From an uncultured Collinsella sp. (GTDB taxonomy: Bacteria > Actinomycetota > Coriobacteriia > Coriobacteriales > Coriobacteriaceae): a DNA stretch of 12,832 bases. Made by a program: the position numbers and the translations under genes. The stretch spans positions 1 through 12,832 of the forward strand of contig UQTN01000058.1 of NCBI GenBank assembly GCA_900543945.1. The letters are read 5' to 3'. The notes beneath the pieces were generated by a model. The model was not told the origin of the DNA and did not search any database. It saw only the letters and a program-made list of their open reading frames with translations. Below are positions 7,408 through 12,832 of the stretch, piece after piece (the stretch's first letter is position 1; each line of letters begins with the position of its first letter).

Positions 7408-8010
7408 ATGTCCGTTATGTATCGTGAGCCTAGCATTATCAAGAAGTCCAAGGACGGTCGCGTTGCCGCCGTCGATATGGCAAGTGAGCTGCTTAACAGC
7501 CGCGTGCTGCTGCTGGAAGGCGAGGTCAACGATGTGACCTGCAATGGCCTTATTAAGTCCATGCTGGTGTTGGAGCATCAGAGCGCCACCGAGCCCATCA
7601 CCCTCATCATCAACAGCCCGGGCGGTAGCGTTACGGCGGGGCTGGCGCTCATCGACACCATGCAGTCGCTCGACTGCCCCGTGATCACGGTGGGCGAGGG
7701 CGTCGTGGCCTCGATGGCCGCGGTGATCTTGGCCTGCGGCGACCACCGCCAGGTATACCGCCACACGCAAGTGCTCATCCACCAGTTGATGGGCGGCACG
7801 GGCATGGCGCAGCAGACCGATATCGAGATCGTGGCCCAGCACACGGCGGCCATGCGCGCCGAGCTGGACGAGCTGCTGGCCGAGCATGGCAACCTGAGCG
7901 CCCAGGAGTTCCACGAGCTCACCGAGCGCGACTGCTGGTGCAACGCCAAGCGCGCCCTGGAGCTGGGCCTGGTGGACGAGGTGATTGCTCCGAGTAAGAA
8001 GGCGCTCTAG
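7408..8010 (+). CDS. clpP: ClpP-like ATP-dependent protease proteolytic subunit
   Basis: Self-compartmentalised serine protease subunit (peptidase S14), 200 residues, cytoplasmic; it normally forms a 14-mer fed by ClpX, ClpC or ClpA. The fold is complete: LLNSRVLLLEGEV (28-40), INSPGGSVTAG (68-78, oxyanion region), catalytic S102 in VASMAAVILACG, H125 in VLIHQ, D175 in LTERDCW, and the C-terminal ALELGLVDEVI. The catalytic block reads ASMAA where standard ClpP reads ASMGA, and IHQL replaces IHQP, so this is a divergent paralogue and probably not the housekeeping copy. The ATG at 7408 has an AAGGGA site. No Clp ATPase is adjacent. A 12-base palindrome, GGGCATATGCCC (8013-8024), follows the stop. 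Substrates are unknown. Confidence 0.93.
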   Translation: MSVMYREPSIIKKSKDGRVAAVDMASELLNSRVLLLEGEVNDVTCNGLIKSMLVLEHQSATEPITLIINSPGGSVTAGLALIDTMQSLDCPVITVGEGVVASMAAVILACGDHRQVYRHTQVLIHQLMGGTGMAQQTDIEIVAQHTAAMRAELDELLAEHGNLSAQEFHELTERDCWCNAKRALELGLVDEVIAPSKKAL

Positions 8011-8084
8011 CGGGGCATATGCCCTACAAGCACGTTAAACAGGGCGAATGAGCACGTAGTTGAACAGCCAGAAAGAGGTTGAAC

Positions 8085-8888
8085 ATGAGTAGGATTTGGG
8101 ATGTCGACGGTATTGAGTGGGAAGATCTGCCCACCGTGAGCGACCTGCTGTGCGCTGCTGACACAAAGATCCTGGCACCCGAGGTTGCCCTGCGATACGG
8201 CGGCAAGCCGGATGACCGTGGCCGTGTCGATAACGAGCGCGACCTAAAGCGCGCCCGCCGCAAGATCAAAAAGCTGCGGAAGATAGATCCCGAGCCCAGC
8301 GACAAGATCGTCCTGTTGCCCAAGCATGTCATCAATCGTCGCAATGCGGACCACGGCTTTGGCTATTACGACGTAGAGCCGTGCGCTTTTACGCGCGGTG
8401 GCGCGCAAAAGCTGGGAGAGGACGCGTGCGCTGAAGTGTATCCGTGGGACCTGTTCCTGCTCAACGAGGAGCCCACAAGCGTCGTTCTGGGCTATCGCGT
8501 ATGGCTCGGCGGCGAATGGGACCTATGCGAACGTTATCGCTTTTTGGCTGTGGTGTGCGCCAGCGCGCTGCATCGCATCCGCGAGCAAAAGGAGCTGCGC
8601 AAGTGTCTCAAGAAGGACGATGCAGCCTGCGACATGGACGAGGATGAGGCGATCGAAGGTATTCGCCAAGACGTGCTGTATCCCGAGGAGGTAATCAACG
8701 CAAAGCTCTGGGATACGAGCCTGGGGCTCAATCTGCCCTGGAAGGACGAGCATTTCGAGACCTGCGTGCGAATTGACAGGGCAATCGATGACCTGTTTGC
8801 CGAGGAGACGAAGCGCAATGCCGCGGAGCTTGGGAGGAAGCTTGGGCGTGGGTATGAGGGGTGCGGGGAGTGGTTGGACGGAGATTGA
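8085..8888 (+). CDS. Unrecognised 267-residue protein (family duplicated in this window)
   Basis: I do not recognise a family. It is soluble and strongly charged, with no signal peptide or membrane helix. Residues about 60-80 are very basic (RDLKRARRKIKKLRKIDPEP) and could bind nucleic acid or form a helix. The middle (about 108-160) has aromatic, Gly-rich segments such as GFGYYDVEPCAFTRGG and VVLGYRVWLGGEWDLCERY. The last third is acidic and helical (DMDEDEAIEGIRQD) and ends in AELGRKLGRGYEGCGEW. ATG 8085 is preferred over an in-frame TTG at 8079 because AGAGG sits six bases before it. A decayed copy of the last 115 or so residues lies at 10860-11213, and in both places HNH endonuclease sequence follows. 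A functional link with the HNH enzyme is inference. Confidence 0.8.
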   Translation: MSRIWDVDGIEWEDLPTVSDLLCAADTKILAPEVALRYGGKPDDRGRVDNERDLKRARRKIKKLRKIDPEPSDKIVLLPKHVINRRNADHGFGYYDVEPCAFTRGGAQKLGEDACAEVYPWDLFLLNEEPTSVVLGYRVWLGGEWDLCERYRFLAVVCASALHRIREQKELRKCLKKDDAACDMDEDEAIEGIRQDVLYPEEVINAKLWDTSLGLNLPWKDEHFETCVRIDRAIDDLFAEETKRNAAELGRKLGRGYEGCGEWLDGD

Positions 8889-8996
8889 CTGCAAGAGTGG
8901 TTCCTGTGAATGATCGGTGGCGGCTCGGCAATAAACTGTCCGAACGAAATGATAGAACGATAGCGTAAATAGCACCCGTACTTTAAGGAGTTAACA

Positions 8997-9434
8997 ATGG
9001 AAATCGCCTATAAGGAACTGTTTCGTGTAAACCGTCCTATCTACGGTCCTGGACCAGGAGGTTTCTTCATTAAAAGATTCAAGAAAAGCGGATACAGCGA
9101 GGCTGAATTACTCGATTTAATTTCAGGAATGGACTTCTCTCTCGCTGGAGCTGATGGGGACATTAGCCTGGAAAAGAAATGCAAAATAATCGAACGGGCG
9201 GTTGCTGAGACGCATTATACGAGCTGGGCCCTTAGCCTGATTGGCATCATTGCCTCTCTTATGGCTGGAGGATATTTGTCTGCGCTGATAGCCAGTAATC
9301 CAACTTTAGCCGAGATTTTCATGGTGCTATTCCTGGTTGCCTTGGGAATATATGCGTGGTTCCGGTATTGCTTTGAGCGAAATAGGACCGTGCTATTGTG
9401 TGCGTTGAATCACATAAAGACGCTTCAACCATAG
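8997..9434 (+). CDS. Small two-helix membrane protein, unknown function
   Basis: A 145-residue protein with a soluble N-terminal part (1-70, including a Gly/Pro-rich stretch RPIYGPGPGGFF) and two predicted membrane helices: about 76-98 (SWALSLIGIIASLMAGGYL) and about 103-124 (LAEIFMVLFLVALGIYAWF). A short basic tail follows. The start is well supported by AAGGAG seven bases upstream. Base composition is more AT-rich than that of its neighbours and codon use differs, a hint of separate origin. It sits exactly where the duplicated block at 10860-12095 has the front part of the HNH gene, so it may have been inserted or recombined there. I do not recognise the family. A membrane effector of a defence module is possible but unsupported. 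Confidence 0.75.
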   Translation: MEIAYKELFRVNRPIYGPGPGGFFIKRFKKSGYSEAELLDLISGMDFSLAGADGDISLEKKCKIIERAVAETHYTSWALSLIGIIASLMAGGYLSALIASNPTLAEIFMVLFLVALGIYAWFRYCFERNRTVLLCALNHIKTLQP

Positions 9435-9451
9435 CCCATAAGGGCGAAAGA

Positions 9452-9616
9452 CTCATCAATTACGATTCAAGATGTTGCTTGACGGGACTATCGAACAAGG
9501 CGCTGTTGGTCGCTAGCCATATCAAGTCCTGTATAGTCTCTGACCCAATGACGGAGCGCCTCGCGCCCGACAACGGATTACTCTTGAACGCATTGCACGA
9601 TTACAGGAAGGAATGA
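9452..9616 (+). pseudogene. Remnant of an HNH restriction-type endonuclease
   Basis: Translating in the frame that includes 9458 gives NYDSRCCLTGLSNKALLVAS, then HIKSCIVSDP, and PDNGLLLNALHD. Over 48 residues it matches the HNH gene at 11318-12095 at 38 positions. The histidine of SHIK, the asparagine of DNG and the histidine of LHD, which form the HNH core, are still present. The front of the gene is absent; the preceding DNA belongs to the membrane protein. The rear is absent as well: the frame ends at a TGA overlapping the next gene. It is a piece of about 50 residues with no start site of its own, so it is a relic. It marks a copy of the 267-residue/HNH block. Confidence 0.85.
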
Positions 9617-9618
9617 CC

Positions 9619-10389
9619 ATGTTCGATCTCAAATGCTCGATGCAGGCCCAGCTCGATAACCTATGGCTCAAGCCGGAAGATCTTGCAGGAGGTCTCGGCA
9701 TTCGCGTCTCGAGCGTCCGAAAATGGCTCGACCCCGAGCTCGACTGTATGCCGGTCAAGGATGCCTTCGACTGGATAAGCGACCAGATCGAAAAGCTCGG
9801 CGACCTCACACTGCAATGCTTGAATGACGCGAACGATTCCTACGAGAAGTTCGGCCAGCATATCGTTCGCTGGTACCGAGATGAAGATCTGCCCGATACT
9901 GAACCGGGAGGCCTTTACAATCTCGCGAGCCGCCTTGCCGCCGACCAACTCGCCGCGAAGGGTATAGAGTGCTCTACTGTCTATGCATCCCGCGACGGCG
10001 AGTGGATCGAGCAGAACCTGGACTTTTCCCCCGATATCGATCTCAAGGCTGCATTTGCCGCGCAAGCGGACGCCTTGGGAGTACCGACGTCCGAGATCGC
10101 GGCAGCATTGGGTATTACAAACCGATCAGTTAAGGACTGGAAAAACCCCAAGCGGGACACGATGCTGCCGGTAGACGAGGCATGGGACTTTCTGGATGAA
10201 TACGCCGAGGCGCTTGATATCCGCACGGCCGAACTCCTCGAAAGCATGCCGAACCCGATGCCGTACCATCCTATGACTCGCCTCGGAACCCTAACGAAAC
10301 AGCAGAGAATCGACAACCGTGCGGCGCAGGCAGCGGCTAGACAAATCATGGGCGACGGTAAGGTCGTAGTCGATTTCGTATATGTCTAA
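9619..10389 (+). CDS. Protein with two tandem HTH-like modules (putative regulator)
   Basis: A 256-residue soluble protein built from two related modules. Module 1 (about 9-67) contains LKPEDLAGGLGIRVSSVRKW, followed by DCMPVKDAFDWI. Module 2 (about 148-208) contains VPTSEIAAALGITNRSVKDW, followed by TMLPVDEAWDFL. Both show a helix-turn-helix pattern followed by the same Pro-Val-(Asp/Lys)-(Asp/Glu)-Ala-(Phe/Trp)-Asp helix. This resembles the layout of YdiL/DUF1870 and Aca2-type regulators, but I cannot assign a family. The linker (70-145) is acidic. The C-terminal 40 residues are basic and Ala/Gln-rich. ATG 9619 is chosen because AGGAAGGA lies six bases before it; the ATG at 9613 touches that site. 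A DNA-binding repressor is the likeliest role. Confidence 0.8.
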   Translation: MFDLKCSMQAQLDNLWLKPEDLAGGLGIRVSSVRKWLDPELDCMPVKDAFDWISDQIEKLGDLTLQCLNDANDSYEKFGQHIVRWYRDEDLPDTEPGGLYNLASRLAADQLAAKGIECSTVYASRDGEWIEQNLDFSPDIDLKAAFAAQADALGVPTSEIAAALGITNRSVKDWKNPKRDTMLPVDEAWDFLDEYAEALDIRTAELLESMPNPMPYHPMTRLGTLTKQQRIDNRAAQAAARQIMGDGKVVVDFVYV

Positions 10390-10461
10390 AGCCGTCCGGC
10401 GGCCATAGGCAATTGCACCCTGATGGATGGACCGCAGGTGAGGCATGCGAATAGCCAGGCC

Positions 10462-10724
10462 CTACTTCTTCGCATCGCCGCGCGGCTTGTTCTCATCAAT
10501 CCCGCGCAGGTCGAACTGCTTGCTACCCCGTTTAAGCACGAGCTGCCAGCCGCACGCATCGCAGATTTTGACGAATTCATCGATGGTGAACCGCGTGTTG
10601 TTATGCAGCGAGTAGACAGGCTACCCTTCTGCTTACCGGTTTTAACGGATGCATCCTGCAGAGTCATGCCGCAATCCTGCACCATATAACGAATAGCGTC
10701 CGATGATCCGATCCGTTCAAGCAC
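10462..10724 (-). pseudogene. Frameshifted XRE/Cro-like HTH regulator
   Basis: From a GTG at 10724, with an AGAGG site six bases upstream, the frame reads VLERIGSSDAIRYMVQDCGM, then TLQDASVKTGKQKG. This is the front of a compact Cro/C1-type helix-turn-helix. The frame then goes wrong. In the next frame the protein resumes as SLHNNTRFTIDEFVKICDAC, then GWQLVLKRGSKQFDLRG, and ends at a TAG (10462-10464). Together these make a small regulator of about 87 residues, interrupted by a single-base loss around 10605-10620. It is convergent with the tandem-HTH gene. It could be a true pseudogene or a sequencing error in one base. No toxin partner is visible next to it. Confidence 0.75.
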
Positions 10725-10738
10725 TGAATACCTCTTTC

Positions 10739-10789
10739 AAATATACGATAATATATTTTGATTATAGCCAATCTAGTTTTATTCTAGAA
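10739..10789 (-). promoter_or_regulatory. Promoter and operator-like dyad of the XRE-type gene
   Basis: On the minus strand a perfect TATAAT (10761-10766) lies 17 bases from a weak TTCTAG (10784-10789). Just downstream, over the likely transcription start, AAATATA (10739-10745) and TATATTT (10752-10758) form a perfect 7-bp dyad with a six-base spacer. A Cro-type protein could bind there to repress its own gene. The stretch is strikingly AT-rich for this window. Confidence 0.5.
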
Positions 10790-10859
10790 GTGGCGTGACA
10801 ATCGGATACTACCGCCGGTGCCGGATCGCGGCCCAGATGTATCCGACTAGCCCCCGAGA

Positions 10860-11213
10860 TTGCGCTTTTTGGCCGTGGTGTGTGCCAGCGTGCTGAATCG
10901 CATCCGCGAGCAAAAGGAGCTGCGCCAGTGCCTCGAGGGGGGGGGCGATGCAGCCTGTGATATGGACGAGGACGAGGCGATTGAAGGTGTTCGCCGCGAC
11001 GCGCTGTATCCCGAGGAAGTAATCAACGCCAAGCTCGGCGGCTCTTGAGATGCGAGCCTGGGACTCAACCTGCCCTGGAAGGATGAGCATCGGCAGACTT
11101 GCGCGCGGATCGACAGGGCTATCGATGACCTGTTTGCCGAGGAAAAGTAGCGCTGTGCTGCGGAGCTTGGGAAGAAGCTTGGGCGCGGGTGTGAGAAGCG
11201 CGGGGAAGTGCCG
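10860..11213 (+). pseudogene. Decayed copy of the 267-residue protein gene (3' part)
   Basis: The DNA closely matches 8538-8870, the last 115 or so codons of the intact gene. It encodes FLAVVCASVLNRIREQKELR and later DMDEDEAIEGVRRDALYPEE. A TGA at 11046-11048 replaces the Trp-Asp-Thr region, and a TAG at 11148-11150 replaces a lysine in the FAEE-K region. After this the match fades at about 11213. The first 150 codons are missing; the match begins abruptly at the TTTTTGGC block. A run of nine G (10937-10945) replaces an AAGAAGGA stretch of the intact copy and adds one codon without breaking frame. The copy has no start site and two stops, so it is not expressed as a full protein. Confidence 0.88.
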
Positions 11214-11317
11214 TTGTCTCAACTATTCACCGACGAATGAGAAAAGGCGGTGAGTGCGGTCTCCTGCATGATTATCCTGGACCTATTGAGTGAGCGGTGC
11301 GCGGGCGAGGAGCAATC

Positions 11318-12095
11318 ATGGCCGGCCGTGGAGACAAATGGTCGAGGGAAGAAACCCTTGCGGTTCTGTTCCTATACCTCGCCCTGCCGTCAAAAATGGT
11401 TGATGACAAAAGCGAGGATGTCCAGGCGTTAGCCAAGGCCATTGGCAGAACGCCGGGCGTAGTTGCTTAAAAATCTGGAATCTCGCATCTTTCGATGAGC
11501 GTCGACGCGCTCGCGGCAAGGTTGGAATGATCCATGCAAACAAAAATGGACAAGCTAGTCTGGGCCAAGTATTCCTTTGCTGGAGATGAACTCGTCGAGG
11601 AGGCGACCGAGGTTTTCCTTAATCGCTTTGATTTTGAAGAAGCGCTAAGCGATGAGTTGAAAGAGGCGATTGGCTTTGATTTGCCAGAGGGCGAAGAGCG
11701 CGAAGCAATTGTCTCGATGCGAGTGAACCAGGAGTTCTTTCGAAATACCTTGCTTACCAATTACAATTCAAGGTGTTGCTTGACGGGGCTATCGAACGAG
11801 GCGCTGTTGGTCGCCAGCCATATCAAGCCCTGGACAGCCTCTGATTCAAAAACGGAAGGACCTGCGCCCGACAACGGTTTGCTTCTAAATGCGCTACACG
11901 ACAAAGCGTTCGATCGGGGGACTACTCACCATTAAAAAGGACCTGAAGGCAGTAATGTTCGGCGTGGTCGGACACGAGACGCCTGAAGACAAGTATTTGT
12001 GACACTACAACGGAGAGCCGACAACGCTTCCGAAGCGATTCGCCCCACGAGCTGAGTTTATTGAGTATCACAATTATATGGTGTTTAAAGGGTAG
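11318..12095 (+). pseudogene. HNH restriction-type endonuclease gene, broken by three frameshifts and a stop
   Basis: The ATG at 11318 has a GAGGAG site six bases upstream and encodes MAGRGDKWSREETLAVLFLY, followed by ALAKAIGRTPGVVA, the typical N-terminus of bacterial HNH endonucleases. A one-base loss at TAAAAA (11468-11473) shifts the frame to KIWNLASFDERRRARGKVG. A one-base gain in the A-run at 11542-11546 shifts it to MDKLVWAKYSF. The frame then stays open through the HNH core (NYNSRCCLTGL, ASHIKPW, PDNGLLLNALHDKAFDRG). A G gained at 11916-11920 shifts it to LLTIKKDLKAVMFGVVG. TGA at 12000-12002 interrupts YL-HYNGEP, and the family's usual ending EYHNYMVFKG stops at 12095. The reconstructed protein has about 255 residues with catalytic residues intact. 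Indels lie in homopolymers, so some could be sequencing errors. Confidence 0.88.
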
Positions 12096-12200
12096 GGTTT
12101 AACTCGTCTGCTTTCAGTGCGTTTCTCACATAATTGCCTTAGCCCTTCCAGCTAAGTCGGTATTGAGGAATGAGGAAAATTCCAGCTAAATATTAGAGTG

Positions 12201-12227
12201 CGGCGAAATATTCGCCCGCCGTCTTTT
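12201..12227 (+). terminator. Putative terminator in the gap after the HNH pseudogene
   Basis: CGGCGAA (12201-12207) can pair with TTCGC-CCG (12211-12218), with one bulged base, around a three-base loop, followed by GCCGTC and TTTT (12224-12227). It lies between the convergent HNH pseudogene and the XRE-family gene. The remainder of the 190-base gap shows no gene or clear repeat. Confidence 0.45.
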
Positions 12228-12288
12228 ATGCGTTCTGCAATTCAGTCGCCTAGTGCCTGCCTTTGTTGCACCTGGTGCATGTGGAATT

Positions 12289-12832
12289 TCAGCCGTCTAC
12301 GTCAGCATCCACGTCGGCTGGAATTCCATTGAAATCAAATGGTCCGCGCGTGCGGTCGTATGCAGCCATGATAACGTCAATAGCGTTTACGGCCCCAATT
12401 GCTTGGCACAGGTCGACACGCTGCTCTAGGAAATCATTAAATCTGGCGCGAAGCTGCTTGGCTGTTGCGTGAATGAAAAAGTCGGGATCTTGTTTTTCGA
12501 GTTCGGCCAAGAAGATGGTGTCCAGCCTTGCGCATATGGCTTCAATGCGGCGGGATTCCTGGCGGAAGGCGTGGCTTGCCACTTTCGAATTCTTCGTTAG
12601 TAAATAATCGAGGTAATCGCTGAGCGATTGTTTGAATTCGGGCAATAGCTTGTCGTACCGAGATTGAATTGCTCCAGGTGCGATCGCGGGGTCTGGTTCA
12701 GTACGTCCAACAATGATGTCTATGGATACGTCAAATACATCTGCAAGACGCCATGCAGCAGCAAGTGGAATTTTATCAGGCCGACTTTCATATCGTGCGT
12801 ACGTAGTAAATGGAATGCTCAGGGCCTTGGCG
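12289..12832 (-). CDS. XRE-family transcriptional regulator (5' part beyond right edge)
   Basis: The frame is open from the right edge to a TGA at 12289-12291, about 180 residues. The first visible residues, AKALSIPFTTYARYESRPDK, followed by IPLAAAWRLADVFDVSIDII and VGRTEPDPA, are the second half of a Cro/C1 helix-turn-helix: recognition helix, then the (L)ADVFDVSIDxLxGR signature. The remaining 115 or so residues, from RYDKLLPEFKQSLSDYLDYL to the acidic end ADVDADVDG, are helical with no recognised domain and may be a dimerisation part. An internal ATG at 12645 is too late to be the start, since it would remove the HTH. This is a DNA-binding repressor or activator; its target is unknown. Confidence 0.85.
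   Translation of the reverse strand, partial: AKALSIPFTTYARYESRPDKIPLAAAWRLADVFDVSIDIIVGRTEPDPAIAPGAIQSRYDKLLPEFKQSLSDYLDYLLTKNSKVASHAFRQESRRIEAICARLDTIFLAELEKQDPDFFIHATAKQLRARFNDFLEQRVDLCQAIGAVNAIDVIMAAYDRTRGPFDFNGIPADVDADVDG

Noticed and set aside
6358..7914. Very long minus-strand open frame of 518 codons
   Set aside because: It runs antisense through both the VirD4-like ATPase and the ClpP-like gene, which have intact motifs, and shows no family features. It is a codon-bias artefact.
7408..8010. Possible head-capsid/phage protease instead of ClpP
   Set aside because: Length, triad order and lack of any phage structural genes fit a true ClpP-type subunit better.
8013..8024. Perfect 12-base palindrome GGGCATATGCCC after the ClpP-like stop
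   Set aside because: Too short and without a T-tract to call a terminator; no second copy was noticed, so no function is claimed.
10803..10845. CGGATAC/GTATCCG inverted pair just before the decayed 267-family copy
   Set aside because: Seven-base arms about 30 bases apart can easily arise by chance; no gene depends on it, though it could mark an old junction.

Overview
The window looks like a chromosomal accessory region of a high-GC actinobacterium of the class Coriobacteriia, most likely Collinsella or a close relative. This rests on GC-rich codon use, strong Shine-Dalgarno sites mixed with one probable leaderless start, and the general look of the proteins. It is recognition by eye and not a database result. 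No rRNA, tRNA, CRISPR array, integrase or transposase gene was seen.

Left part (1-3102). On the minus strand, a UBA-like/DUF4342 membrane protein is followed after 18 bases by an OmpR-type response regulator that runs off the left edge; these form one operon. A 180-base, nearly palindromic element (1228-1407) lies in the intergenic gap. On the plus strand follows an AbiEi/AbiEii type IV toxin-antitoxin pair, probably read from a leaderless promoter, and closed by a strong hairpin (3068-3102).

Middle part (3126-8010). A minus-strand gene encodes an unusual orphan protein. Its N-terminal half resembles the rear of an HsdM/N6 adenine methylase without recognisable catalytic motifs, and its C-terminal half resembles an HsdS target-recognition domain with a coiled coil. 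It is divergent from a plus-strand pair: an unrecognised 305-residue protein and a VirD4/TraG-like coupling ATPase with intact Walker motifs but no N-terminal membrane anchor. No relaxase or mating-pore gene is present. A terminator separates these from a ClpP-like serine protease with an intact Ser-His-Asp triad.

Right part (8085-12832). This is a decaying, partly duplicated region. An intact gene for an unrecognised 267-residue protein is followed by a small two-helix membrane protein, a remnant of an HNH endonuclease, and a protein with two copies of a helix-turn-helix-like module. The same order, 267-residue family then HNH endonuclease, recurs at 10860-12095, but there both genes are broken. 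Between the two copies is a frameshifted XRE-type regulator on the minus strand with a clear promoter and operator-like dyad. An XRE-family regulator, cut by the right edge, ends the window.

Taken together the window is a defence/mobility-flavoured island (AbiE, an RM-like orphan, HNH restriction remnants, small HTH regulators, an orphan coupling ATPase) with signs of duplication and decay. The best candidates for something undescribed are the orphan methylase/specificity fusion, the soluble VirD4-like ATPase with its unknown partner, and the duplicated 267-residue/HNH module.
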